The position numbers were made by a program, and so were the translations under genes. A stretch of DNA of 64,000 nt from Pseudolabrys sp. Lineage in GTDB: Bacteria; Pseudomonadota; Alphaproteobacteria; Rhizobiales; Xanthobacteraceae. The notes under the pieces were generated by a model that was not told the origin of the DNA, ran no database searches, and saw only the letters and a list, made by a program, of their open reading frames with translations. The stretch spans positions 1-64,000 of the forward strand of contig JAUXXH010000032.1 of assembly GCA_030684935.1 (NCBI GenBank), written 5' to 3'. This document shows, one piece after another, positions 9,734 through 18,284 of this stretch. Within the stretch, counting starts at the first letter, position 1, and each line of letters opens with the position of its first letter.

Positions 9734-10746
9734 TTGACAGGCGGTGGCGCGTCGACAAGACGGACGCGCGCACCATCTTTGAGATCGGTTGCCGCCGGCG
9801 ACGCAACCTGCTCGCCATCGGCGAGCCCGTTCAGAATCTCCACGGCGCGCGTGCCGCGAATGCCGACGGTGACCGCACGGCGGCGCACCCGGTTGCCGTC
9901 GAGCACGAACACCGCCGCGCCCTGCACGGCGTCGGCCGGGACCAGCAAGGCGTTCGGCCTCTCGCGGGTGACGATGTTGGCCTCAACACTCATGCCGGGC
10001 TTGAGCGGTGTGTCGTCGGCCAGAGCCACCTTGATGCGGAAGGTCTTGGCGGTAACGTCGCCCATCGGCGTGATCTCGCTGACCTTGCCCTCAAGCTGAC
10101 GGTCGGGAAAAGCGTCGGTGCGGAACAGCACCTTCTGGCCGAGCGCGACGCGCGGGATGTCCTCTTCGTTCACTTCGGCCACCACCTGCAGCGGCGTCGG
10201 CACGCCGACGCGGAACAGCACCTGGCCGACTTCGGCGATTTCGCCGATCTCGCCGTCGCGGCGCAGCACGATGCCATCCATGGGCGACAGGATCGTAAAG
10301 TCGTTGATCTTCTCGAGCTGCACCATAATCTGCGCCTGCACCTGTTGCAGGTCCATCGCCGCGCGTTCATACGCTTGGGTGGTGGCGATGTTGCGCGAAA
10401 TCAGTTCGGTCACCCGCGCCATCTCGCGCTGCAGGAACACCTCGCGGGCCTTCAGCTCGCGCATCTGCGCCTGCACCTCGCGGTCGTCGAGCCGGGCCAG
10501 CACGTCGCCTTTGGCGACGGACTGGCCTTCGCAGACGCAGATGTCGACGATACGGTCGCGGATCAGGCTGGCGACCCGGGCCCAGCGCACCGGCTCGACG
10601 CCGCCGGTGGCGTAGACGATCTCGACGGCGGTGCCGCGCGTGGCGGCCACCGCCCTGACCTGCGGCCCCTGCCCCAGCCACCAGAAGGCGGCACCAGCGA
10701 GCAACAACACGGCCACGACGGCCAGAATGAAACGCCGATTTTTCAT
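9730..10746 (-). CDS. HlyD/MFP-family periplasmic adaptor subunit
   Basis: 338 residues with an N-terminal membrane anchor (about 5-25), a split biotinyl-lipoyl-like domain, an alpha-helical hairpin (about 100-150, rich in Q, E and R) and beta-barrel domains. The second half of the lipoyl domain reads FTILSPMDGIVLRRDGEIGE, typical of membrane fusion proteins. I chose the ATG at 10746 (MKNRRF) rather than the in-frame start seven codons earlier, as it begins just before the helix. It is first in the exporter operon. The DevB-DevC-DevA and MacA-MacB families are the closest architectural matches; the cargo is unknown. Confidence 0.9.
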   Translation of the reverse strand: MKNRRFILAVVAVLLLAGAAFWWLGQGPQVRAVAATRGTAVEIVYATGGVEPVRWARVASLIRDRIVDICVCEGQSVAKGDVLARLDDREVQAQMRELKAREVFLQREMARVTELISRNIATTQAYERAAMDLQQVQAQIMVQLEKINDFTILSPMDGIVLRRDGEIGEIAEVGQVLFRVGVPTPLQVVAEVNEEDIPRVALGQKVLFRTDAFPDRQLEGKVSEITPMGDVTAKTFRIKVALADDTPLKPGMSVEANIVTRERPNALLVPADAVQGAAVFVLDGNRVRRRAVTVGIRGTRAVEILNGLADGEQVASPAATDLKDGARVRLVDAPPPVK

Positions 10747-10827
10747 GCCGTATACGACTAGCTGCAAACCGCGGCCGCATGTTGACGTAGCGCAAGGCTG
10801 TCCGCCTTCCGCTTGGACGAGGCGTCG

Positions 10828-12168
10828 TTACGCCACCGCCTTGATGATTTTCGCCACCTTGTCGAAGATCTCGCCGATCTGGCTTTCGCTGACGATCAGC
10901 GGCGGACTCAGCGCCAGTGTATCGCCGACGGCGCGGAACATGATGTCGTGGTCGAAGAAGCCGGCGTCGAGCGCCTCGAACCCGCGCTTGCCGGCCCCGT
11001 CCGGCCGCGACGCCAGATCGATACCGACGGTCAGGCCGACCGGGCGGATGTCGAGCACATTGGGCAACCCCTTCAAACCGAGCGCCGCATCGGCCCACGG
11101 CTTCTCCAGCTTGCGGGAACGCTCGAACAGCCCCTCCTCGCGGTACAGATCGAGCGTGGCGAGACCGGCCGCGCAGGCCAGCGGATGCGCCGAATAGGTG
11201 TAGCCGTGAAACAGTTCGATGATGTGCTCGGGGCCCTGCATGAAGGCGTCGTAGATGTGTTTGCGCACCAGCACGCCGCCCATCGGCACGCTGCCGGAGG
11301 TGATACCTTTGGCGAAGGTGATCATGTCCGGCACCACGCCGTAACGTTCCGCGGCAAAGGCATAGCCGAGACGGCCATAGCCGGTGATGACTTCGTCGAA
11401 AATCAGCAGGATGCCGTGCTTGTCGCAGATCGCCCGCAGCTTTTGCAGATACCCTTTCGGCGACGGGATCACGCCGGTCGATCCCGCCATCGGCTCGACG
11501 ATCACCGCGGCAATGGTCGAGGCATCGTGCAGCGCCACCAGCCGGTCGAGTTCGTCGGCCAGGTGTCCGCCCCACTCCGGCTGGTCGACCGAGAAAGCCT
11601 GTTCGGCGCGGTTATAGGTGGTGGAAAGATGGTCGACGCCTGCGAGAAGCGCGCCGAACTGCTTGCGGTTGTTGACGATGCCGCCGACGGCGACGCCGCC
11701 GAAGCCGACGCCGTGATAGCCGCGCTCGCGCCCGATCAGCCGTACCCGCGACGCATTGCCACGCACGTTGTGAAACGCCAGCGCGATCTTCAGCGCCGTG
11801 TCGACCGCTTCCGAGCCGGAATTGCAGAAAAACACGTGATCGAGATCGCCCGGCGCCAGCGCGGCGATGCGGGCGGCCAGTTCGAACGCCTTGGGATGAG
11901 CAAACTGGAACGGCGGCGCATAGTCCATCTCGGCCGCCTGGGCCTGGATCGCGGCCACGATCGGCGCGCGGTTATGACCGGCATTGGTGCACCAGAGTCC
12001 GGCCGAGCCGTCGATCACCTGGCGCCCGTCCGGGGTGGCGTAATGCATGTCCTTGGCCGAGGCGAGCAGCCGCGGGCGCTTCTTGAAGGCGCGGTTGGAG
12101 GTGAAAGGCATCCAGAACGGCTCGAGATCGTTCGGGGCGCTCAAGGCTGCGCTCGATTGCGTCGGCAT
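10828..12168 (-). CDS. Class III omega-aminotransferase (beta-alanine/omega-amino acid:pyruvate type)
   Basis: 446 residues. A PLP-dependent enzyme that transfers the terminal amino group of beta-alanine or similar omega-amino acids to pyruvate. The N-terminal FWMPFTSNRAFKKRP and DGSAGLWCTNAGHN stretches are characteristic of the omega-amino acid:pyruvate aminotransferases. The PLP lysine is K287 in ITFAKGITSG, and the cofactor-ring aspartate lies in IFDEVITGYGR. The ATG at 12168 is preceded by a strong AGGAG. It lies upstream of the exporter operon on the same strand with an 81-bp gap, so shared transcription is possible. The exact substrate is not determined. Confidence 0.9.
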   Translation of the reverse strand: MPTQSSAALSAPNDLEPFWMPFTSNRAFKKRPRLLASAKDMHYATPDGRQVIDGSAGLWCTNAGHNRAPIVAAIQAQAAEMDYAPPFQFAHPKAFELAARIAALAPGDLDHVFFCNSGSEAVDTALKIALAFHNVRGNASRVRLIGRERGYHGVGFGGVAVGGIVNNRKQFGALLAGVDHLSTTYNRAEQAFSVDQPEWGGHLADELDRLVALHDASTIAAVIVEPMAGSTGVIPSPKGYLQKLRAICDKHGILLIFDEVITGYGRLGYAFAAERYGVVPDMITFAKGITSGSVPMGGVLVRKHIYDAFMQGPEHIIELFHGYTYSAHPLACAAGLATLDLYREEGLFERSRKLEKPWADAALGLKGLPNVLDIRPVGLTVGIDLASRPDGAGKRGFEALDAGFFDHDIMFRAVGDTLALSPPLIVSESQIGEIFDKVAKIIKAVA

Positions 12169-12476
12169 CGATTTTCTCCTGAACTCGGCCAAATTCGTTG
12201 ATTTGAATTCTAGCGTAACTATACGACCCGGCGCGGCCGATTTCATAGCGCCTGTTTATAGAGCCAAAGCAACCATTTATGGAGCTTCGGAGCTGTTATT
12301 CCGCTTCTACCTATCGCGATATCGGCCGGCGCGAAAAGGGGCAACCAGGCCTCAAAATTCGCCTGAACACGAAAACGTTCTATACGCCTATGTTCAATAG
12401 ATGACATAGTGGTCGCGGCGGCTTTACCGCTAGGGACAACGCAATCCCATGCCGATTGCCTGTCAGGGGGTAGACC
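12169..12476. promoter_or_regulatory. Divergent intergenic region between aminotransferase and first Crp/Fnr gene
   Basis: A 308-bp gene-free stretch, more AT-rich than its surroundings, which must hold the promoters of both divergent genes. It contains a 6-bp inverted repeat CTATGT-N10-ACATAG at 12388-12409, about 70 bp before the first Crp/Fnr start. A ribosome-binding stretch (AGGGGG) ends a few bases before the ATG at 12477. I cannot assign exact -35/-10 boxes. Confidence 0.5.
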
Positions 12477-13157
12477 ATGGCCAAACGTCAGCAGCGGGCA
12501 ATATTCGATTCCCAGACTTTTCTCTCCCGGGTCGGAGCGGGAAAGTCGAGCATCGGCTTTCGCCCGAACGAGACCGTATTTTCACAGGGCGACGACGCCC
12601 GGGAAATTTTCTATCTGCAGCAAGGTAAAGCCAAGCTCACGGTGCTGTCCAAAGGCGGCAAGGAAGGCGTCCTTGCCATCCTCACCGACGGTGATTTTTT
12701 CGGCGAGGGCTGCCTGAACGGCGAGCCGCGGCGCATGGCGACCGCAACCGCCATGACCGACTGCACGGTGATGCGGATCGAAAAGTCAGCGATGATCCGC
12801 GTTCTTCATGACGAGCCAGACTTCGCCTCCTTGTTCATCGCGCACCTGCTGCACCGGAGCGGCCGCATTGAAGCGGACCTGATCGACCAGTTGTTCAATT
12901 CCAGCGAGAAACGCCTGGCCCGCACGCTGCTGCTGCTGGCGAACTTCGGCAAGGAAGGCAAACCTGAGCCGGTGATCGCCAAGATCAGCCAGGAAACGCT
13001 GGCCGAGATGATCGGGACCACCCGTTCGCGAGTCAGTTTCTTCATGAACAAGTTCCGCCGCCTCGGCTTCATCGAATACAATGGCGGACTGCACATCCAC
13101 AGCTCCCTGCTGAACGTCGTGCTGCGCGACGAGGTATCGGACAACGATCCCCGGTAA
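12477..13157 (+). CDS. Crp/Fnr-family transcriptional regulator (tandem copy 1)
   Basis: 226 residues: a cyclic-nucleotide-binding-like beta-roll (about 15-130), a dimerisation helix and a C-terminal winged helix with recognition segment ISQETLAEMIGTTRSRVSFFMNKFRR at about 170-195 (read in two overlapping parts). The N-terminus has no cysteine cluster of the FNR [4Fe-4S] type. The beta-roll has FGEGCLNGEPRR in place of the cAMP-contacting FGExxLxxxxxRxA motif. The ligand is therefore uncertain. It is followed directly by a close paralogue on the same strand. Confidence 0.92.
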   Translation: MAKRQQRAIFDSQTFLSRVGAGKSSIGFRPNETVFSQGDDAREIFYLQQGKAKLTVLSKGGKEGVLAILTDGDFFGEGCLNGEPRRMATATAMTDCTVMRIEKSAMIRVLHDEPDFASLFIAHLLHRSGRIEADLIDQLFNSSEKRLARTLLLLANFGKEGKPEPVIAKISQETLAEMIGTTRSRVSFFMNKFRRLGFIEYNGGLHIHSSLLNVVLRDEVSDNDPR

Positions 13158-13252
13158 TTCTTTTGGTTACTGAGCCGTTTTGATCAGTATCCCGCGGAGA
13201 GATGCTGCACCCCTATGTGTTGTTGCAGACGCACGGGGAGTTCCAGACCGCT

Positions 13253-14014
13253 GTGGCCATCAGGAAGAAAAAGACCGCCAGGTTCGACCCGAAGGCCTTC
13301 CTGACCCGGATCGGAGCCGGACGCACCAACGTTAGCTTTCTCCCGAATGAGATTGTCTTCGCGCAGGGCGACGTCGCCAACGCCGTCTTCTTCTTACAGA
13401 AAGGCAAGGCCAAGATCACGGTCCTTTCCAAGAACGGAAAGGAAGCAGTGCTGGCCATCCTCGGTCCGGACGATTTTTTCGGCGAGGGCTGTCTGAACGG
13501 CCATCCCCGCCGCATAGGCACGGTCAGGGCCATGACCGAATGTTCAGCGATGCGGATCGAAAAAGCCGCCATGATCAAGGTACTGCACGACGAGCCGAAA
13601 TTTTCCGAACTGTTCATTGCCCATCTGCTTCACCGCAACGGCCGCATCGAAGAAGACCTGATCGACCAGCTTTTCAACTCCAGCGAAAAGCGCCTGGCCC
13701 GCACGCTGCTGTTGCTGGCGAACTTCGGCAAGGAGGGCAAACCTGAGCCGGTGATCGCCAAGCTCAGCCAGGAAACGCTGGCCGACATGATCGGCACCAC
13801 GCGCTCCCGCGTCAGCTTTTTCATGAACAGGTTTCGCCGCCTCGGGTTCATCGAATACGACGGCGACCTGCACGGCGACCTCAAGGTGCACAGTTCGCTG
13901 TTGAACGTCGTCCTGCATGACGATCCAATCAAGCGTCGACGGTCGCGCCGTCCTGCCTGTGCAATTTGGTACAGCACGGCGCTACAGGCCAAGGGTATTC
14001 CTTGTCACTGCTGA
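13253..14014 (+). CDS. Crp/Fnr-family transcriptional regulator (tandem copy 2)
   Basis: 253 residues if started at the GTG at 13253. I prefer this start because VAIRKKKTARFDPKAFL then aligns with the N-terminus of copy 1, although an ATG at 13202 in the same frame would add 17 residues. Architecture matches copy 1. The region LIDQLFNSSEKRLARTLLLL through the recognition helix is almost identical between the two copies, at both protein and DNA level. The C-terminus carries an extra basic, cysteine-containing tail of about 25 residues (KRRRSRRPAC to HC) that copy 1 lacks. It resembles read-through into formerly non-coding sequence. Confidence 0.88.
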   Translation: MAIRKKKTARFDPKAFLTRIGAGRTNVSFLPNEIVFAQGDVANAVFFLQKGKAKITVLSKNGKEAVLAILGPDDFFGEGCLNGHPRRIGTVRAMTECSAMRIEKAAMIKVLHDEPKFSELFIAHLLHRNGRIEEDLIDQLFNSSEKRLARTLLLLANFGKEGKPEPVIAKLSQETLADMIGTTRSRVSFFMNRFRRLGFIEYDGDLHGDLKVHSSLLNVVLHDDPIKRRRSRRPACAIWYSTALQAKGIPCHC

Positions 14015-14081
14015 TTCCGCGACGACACCGACCAAGCGGAACTAAGTACCTTCGCTGTTTGCAGCAGCCCCCGAGGCCACG

Positions 14082-14594
14082 TTGACACGTTCCGACCACG
14101 GCGCCGCCAGACAACCGGATGAAGCGGAGATCCGCGCGGCGCTGGATCGCATCGTCTCCAGCTCCCACCTCAACAAATCGCCGCAGCTTGCCACCTTCCT
14201 GCGCTTCGTCGTCGAGCAGTCGCTAGCCGGCCAGAGCGACCGCATCAAGGCCTATACCATCGCCGCCGATGCGCTCGGCCGCGACGCCAGTTTCGATCCG
14301 CAGCAGGATCCGATCGTGCGGGTCGAGGCCGGCCGGCTGCGCCGCGCGCTCGATCACTATTATACCGACGGCGGTTGCGACGACCCGGTGGTGATCGAAT
14401 TGCCGCGCGGCGGCTATGTGCCGGTGTTTCGCGCCAACTCGGCGCCGCGCCGCGCGCTGGCGCGCCTCACCGCGTTGCGCCGCAAGGCCGTCCTGGCGTG
14501 GCGCCAGCAATCGCAACCGGTGCTGCTGATCGTGGTCATCGCCGTCGCCGTCAGCCTGACGGTGGAGGTGCTGCGGGCTTTGGTGCCCCAATAG
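14082..14594 (+). CDS. Membrane-tethered protein with N-terminal regulator-like domain
   Basis: 170 residues. The first 110 residues (SPQLATFLRFVVEQSLAG, then KAYTIAADALGRDASFDPQQD and PIVRVEAGRLRRAL) form a conserved domain that I recall at the N-terminus of many rhizobial adenylate-cyclase-like or TPR proteins, where it resembles a winged-helix DNA-binding unit. A basic linker leads to one membrane helix (about 147-164) and a short tail. Here the usual enzymatic or TPR part is missing, leaving a stand-alone tethered domain. The start is a TTG at 14082. Function unknown. Confidence 0.72.
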   Translation: MTRSDHGAARQPDEAEIRAALDRIVSSSHLNKSPQLATFLRFVVEQSLAGQSDRIKAYTIAADALGRDASFDPQQDPIVRVEAGRLRRALDHYYTDGGCDDPVVIELPRGGYVPVFRANSAPRRALARLTALRRKAVLAWRQQSQPVLLIVVIAVAVSLTVEVLRALVPQ

Positions 14595-14675
14595 CGGCGC
14601 GGAGGTCCTGCTTGCCGCCTGCCGGGGTGGCTGCTACCACGCGGCCATTGCCCCCAAAGCGACCGTTCCAGCGCC

Positions 14676-16214
14676 ATGGCCGACCCCACCGCGAACAAGA
14701 AATCCGGCGCCAAGCCGCAGAAGCTCAAGGCGCGCCTGCCGCGCGGCCTGGCCGACCGCGGCCCGGCCGAGATCGCCGCCACGCGGGCGATGGTCGAGGC
14801 CATCCGCACCGTGTTCGAGCGCTACGGCTTCGACCCGATCGAGACGCCGGCGATGGAATACACCGATGCGCTCGGCAAGTTCCTGCCCGACCAGGACCGG
14901 CCCAACGAAGGCGTGTTCTCGTTCCAGGACGACGACGAGCAATGGCTGTCGCTGCGCTACGACCTGACCGCGCCGCTGGCGCGCCATGTGGCGGAGAATT
15001 ACGGCACCGACCGGCTGGTGCTGCCCTATCGCAGCTACCGCAACGGCTATGTCTACCGCAACGAGAAGCCCGGCCCCGGCCGCTTCCGCCAGTTCATGCA
15101 GTTCGACGCCGACACCGTCGGCTCGGCCTCGATGGCGGCCGATGCCGAGATGTGCATGCTCGCCGCCGACACCATGGAAGCGCTCGGCGTGCCGCGCGGC
15201 AGCTATGTGGTGAAGGTGAATAACCGCAAGGTGCTGGATGGCGTGATGGAGGCCATCGGGCTGGGCGGCGATGAGAATGCCGGCAAGCGACTCACCGTGC
15301 TGCGAGCGATCGATAAGCTGGATCGGCTAGGCGTCGAAGGCGTTAGTGCTCTTTTGGGCGAAGGCCGCAAAGACGAGTCCGGCGACTACACAAAAGGCGC
15401 GGGGCTTAGCCCAACCGACGCGCAGATTGTCCTTGGCGTCGTCGAACAAAGAAATGATTGGCAGGAAACGATTGCCGCTGCCGACATCCATCTTGCCAAG
15501 AGCGATGTTGGCCAACAAGGCGTCAAAGAACTTGAAGAGATTGCGAAGCTTGTTGCGGCTTCCGGCTATCAGGATCGCATCCGCATCGATCCCTCCGTCG
15601 TCCGCGGCCTCGAATATTACACCGGCCCCGTTTACGAGGTCGAACTGACCTTCGAGATCAACGACGAGAAAGGCCGCCCGGTGCGCTTCGGCTCGGTCGG
15701 CGGCGGCGGCCGTTACGACGGGCTGGTGTCGCGTTTCCGCGGCCAGCCGGTCCCGGCGACCGGGTTCTCGATCGGCGTATCGCGTCTCCAGGCCGCTTTG
15801 ACCGCGCTCGGTAAACTTGGCACGTCGGTGCCCATCGGTCCCGTCGTGATGACGGTCATGGACAAAGGCCCTGCCCGGATGGCGGACTACCAGCGCTTTG
15901 TGTCGCAGCTACGAACCGCGGGCATCCGCGCGGAGCTTTACCTCGGAAGTCCGAACAGCAATCTTCAGGCCCAACTCAAATATGCAAGCCGTCGCAATGC
16001 GCCTGTCGCCCTGATTCAGGGCAGCGACGAGCAAAGCAATCCGGCCGGCCCGCAGATTGTCATCAGGGACCTGATCGCGGGCGCCGGGCACGCAGACGAC
16101 ACGACCGACCGCGACGACTACCTGAAAAAGCAGGCCGAGGCGCAGTTCGCGGTGCCGGAAGACCAGCTGGTCGCGGCGGTCCGCCGCATCCTCGACCGGC
16201 ACGGAATCGCCTGA
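14676..16214 (+). CDS. hisS: Histidyl-tRNA synthetase
   Basis: 512 residues. Charges tRNA-His. The class II motif 2 region ([21 protein letters not shown]), the histidine-binding [12 protein letters not shown] and motif 3 ([21 protein letters not shown]) are all visible, and the anticodon-binding domain follows. The frame is continuous, but two stretches (about 15270-15590 and 15790-16070) have noticeably lower GC and different codon use from the rest, separated by a normal segment around the histidine-binding motif. The hisS paralogue hisZ and hisG follow 2 kb downstream, after an insertion of other genes. Confidence 0.95.
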   Translation: MADPTANKKSGAKPQKLKARLPRGLADRGPAEIAATRAMVEAIRTVFERYGFDPIETPAMEYTDALGKFLPDQDRPNEGVFSFQDDDEQWLSLRYDLTAPLARHVAENYGTDRLVLPYRSYRNGYVYRNEKPGPGRFRQFMQFDADTVGSASMAADAEMCMLAADTMEALGVPRGSYVVKVNNRKVLDGVMEAIGLGGDENAGKRLTVLRAIDKLDRLGVEGVSALLGEGRKDESGDYTKGAGLSPTDAQIVLGVVEQRNDWQETIAAADIHLAKSDVGQQGVKELEEIAKLVAASGYQDRIRIDPSVVRGLEYYTGPVYEVELTFEINDEKGRPVRFGSVGGGGRYDGLVSRFRGQPVPATGFSIGVSRLQAALTALGKLGTSVPIGPVVMTVMDKGPARMADYQRFVSQLRTAGIRAELYLGSPNSNLQAQLKYASRRNAPVALIQGSDEQSNPAGPQIVIRDLIAGAGHADDTTDRDDYLKKQAEAQFAVPEDQLVAAVRRILDRHGIA

Positions 16215-16310
16215 ATTACGGCGTTCTGGCGGCCCGGCCGCCGCAAGGAACTTTTGCGCTCGCCGCGCATTCTCCCCGCACAAGCCAAAACAAGAAAAGG
16301 TACCGGGGTC

Positions 16311-16508
16311 GTGGACGAGCGTTGGCCGTTCCCAGTGCAAATGTTGATGCAGCGTCATACCGGCTGCCGCTTTCCGCTGGTGCCGGCGATCAAGCCCGGC
16401 CCGCCGGAAGAACCCACCGAGACCGCCGCCGCACAGGGCGATGCCAGGATTGAGGCGGCCCCCCTGCCCGACGCCTCCCCGGAGCGAAAACCCGGTTCGA
16501 CCGACTAG
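16311..16508 (+). CDS. Small hypothetical protein
   Basis: A 65-residue reading frame starting at a GTG (VDERWPFPVQMLM) after an AAAAGG stretch; an in-frame start at 16254 would give 84 residues. The second half is rich in proline, alanine and glutamate. I recognise no domain. It sits between hisS and the transglutaminase gene in the same direction and may be cotranscribed. It could equally be a chance frame. Confidence 0.35.
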   Translation: MDERWPFPVQMLMQRHTGCRFPLVPAIKPGPPEEPTETAAAQGDARIEAAPLPDASPERKPGSTD

Positions 16509-16534
16509 GCAACCATCGTCAGGCCCGCATATTC

Positions 16535-17569
16535 ATGAAATATCTGACGGTGCGCCACGAGACCCGCTACCGCTATTCCAATCCCGTGCCGTTCGGCGCG
16601 CATCGCCTCATGCTGCGGCCGCGCGACAGCCACGATCTGCGGCTGGTCGGCGCCGAACTGACGCTGTCGCCGCCCGGCGAATTACGCTGGATGCATGACG
16701 TGTTCGGCAACTCGGTCGCGCGCGTCGAATTCGCCGATCATGCCGCTGAACTGCTGATCGTCAGCACGCTGCATCTCGAACACTACGGCCTCGCCCGGCC
16801 GAACTTCCCGATCGCCGCCGAAGCGCAGGTCTACCCCTTCGTCTACTCAGCCAACGACCGCAGCGATCTCGGCCGCCTGCTCGACCGACATTATCCAGAC
16901 CCGCAAAGTCTGGTGGAAACCTGGGCCAAGCGCTTCGTCAAGGGGCGCTTCATGTCGACGTATAACCTTCTGGCCAGCATCAACTCGGCCATCAAGACGG
17001 AGTTCATGTACAATACCCGTTACGAAGAAGGCACGCAGACGCCGATCGAGACGCTGCAGCGGCAGAGCGGCACCTGCCGCGACTTTGCGCTGCTGTTCAT
17101 CGAGGCGGTGCGCAGCCTCGGCTTCGGCGCCCGCTTCGTCACCGGCTATTTGTATGACCCCGCGCTCGACGGCGCCGCTGGCGCCATGCTGGGCTCCGGC
17201 GCGACCCATGCCTGGGCCGACGTCTATCTGCCGGGCGCCGGCTGGGTCGAATACGACCCGACCAACGGCCTGATTGCCGGCGACAACCTGATCCGCATCG
17301 CCGTGACGCGCGATCCGTCGCAGGCGATCCCGATTTCCGGCGTGTTCGACGGCACCAAGGGCCAGTTCCTCGGCATGACCGTCGACGTCACCGTGCACGC
17401 CAGCGAGATCCCGCACGCGGCGCAGGCGCCGGTGGCGGCGGTTGACGGCGCCGTCGCGCCGCAGTCGATGCAGACGGCGGCCGAGCCCGAGGAAACGGTG
17501 TTGCCGGGACAGGACGTGCAGCACGTTCAGGACGTGCAGCAGGTGGAAGAGGTTGAGCCGGCGGCGTAA
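16535..17569 (+). CDS. Bacterial transglutaminase-like cysteine protease family protein
   Basis: 344 residues. The N-terminal bacterial transglutaminase-like beta domain (MKYLTVRHETRYRYSNPV onwards) is followed by a transglutaminase core with the complete triad: C181 in SGTCRDFA, H225 in THAWADV and D241 in EYDPTNG. Proteins of this type are predicted cytoplasmic proteases or amidases. In some bacteria they cluster with circularly permuted ATP-grasp and alpha-E genes, which are not present here. A low-complexity tail after about residue 300 (VQHVQDVQQVEEVE) has no clear role. Confidence 0.9.
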   Translation: MKYLTVRHETRYRYSNPVPFGAHRLMLRPRDSHDLRLVGAELTLSPPGELRWMHDVFGNSVARVEFADHAAELLIVSTLHLEHYGLARPNFPIAAEAQVYPFVYSANDRSDLGRLLDRHYPDPQSLVETWAKRFVKGRFMSTYNLLASINSAIKTEFMYNTRYEEGTQTPIETLQRQSGTCRDFALLFIEAVRSLGFGARFVTGYLYDPALDGAAGAMLGSGATHAWADVYLPGAGWVEYDPTNGLIAGDNLIRIAVTRDPSQAIPISGVFDGTKGQFLGMTVDVTVHASEIPHAAQAPVAAVDGAVAPQSMQTAAEPEETVLPGQDVQHVQDVQQVEEVEPAA

Positions 17570-17575
17570 AGCCTG

Positions 17576-18067
17576 TCAGACCGCGACCAGGTCGCAGTCG
17601 AGAGCCGCATCGCGGCTGTCGTGCACATCGAGCGGATGGCCGATCACCTGCTCGACCGCGTCGAAACTGTCGATCAGGGACAGATTCTCAACCACCTTGC
17701 CGTCGCGGAAGCGCATGAAGTGGGCGAGCCGGTAGCTGATGACGCGGCCATCGGAGTTGCGCCAGGCCGACAGACGGTTGAGCGTCGAGGCGCGGTCGCC
17801 GTCGATGAGCATGTTTTCGGTGACAAAACTGAAGACTCGGAAAATTTCCGGCATCTGCCGCTCGATCAGATCGAGCACGGCCGCCTTGCCGGTGCGGACG
17901 CCGCAGAACGGCAGCACATCGACCGGCCCGCTGATGGTGAATACGATGTTGTCGTCGAGAAAGGGCGCAATCGCCATGGCGTCACGGGCAGCATAGGCCC
18001 GGTAGAAGGCCTCCACCACCTCGCGCTGGATCGGTTCTGTCATGTCGCCGTGAATAGGGGGTGCCAT
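17576..18067 (-). CDS. SnoaL/NTF2-like domain protein
   Basis: 163 residues forming a small alpha+beta barrel of the nuclear transport factor 2 superfamily (VVEAFYRAYAARDAMAIAPF, then DGKVVENLSLIDSFDAVEQV). Such proteins can be isomerases, cyclases or ligand-binding proteins; nothing here fixes the role. The ATG at 18067 has a good GGAG upstream; an in-frame start at 18115 would add 16 residues. It converges on the transglutaminase gene with a 6-bp gap. Confidence 0.8.
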   Translation of the reverse strand: MAPPIHGDMTEPIQREVVEAFYRAYAARDAMAIAPFLDDNIVFTISGPVDVLPFCGVRTGKAAVLDLIERQMPEIFRVFSFVTENMLIDGDRASTLNRLSAWRNSDGRVISYRLAHFMRFRDGKVVENLSLIDSFDAVEQVIGHPLDVHDSRDAALDCDLVAV

Positions 18068-18284
18068 CGTTAAAGTCTCCGGTTGGCACCTAGTCAACCG
18101 TGGTTGTATTGACAATGTCTTACCCGTGTACCGCCATGCGGAATACCTGCCCCGCGCGAGAATTCGTTAACGACGCCAGCCATTTGCGCGGCGGCCGTGT
18201 TAAGGGCGCCGGTGAAACGGCGTCGAAACCTTAAGCCAAGCGTGCTAAAGGCCGCCTTCGTTGAGGATAAAGGCTGAAGGCACG

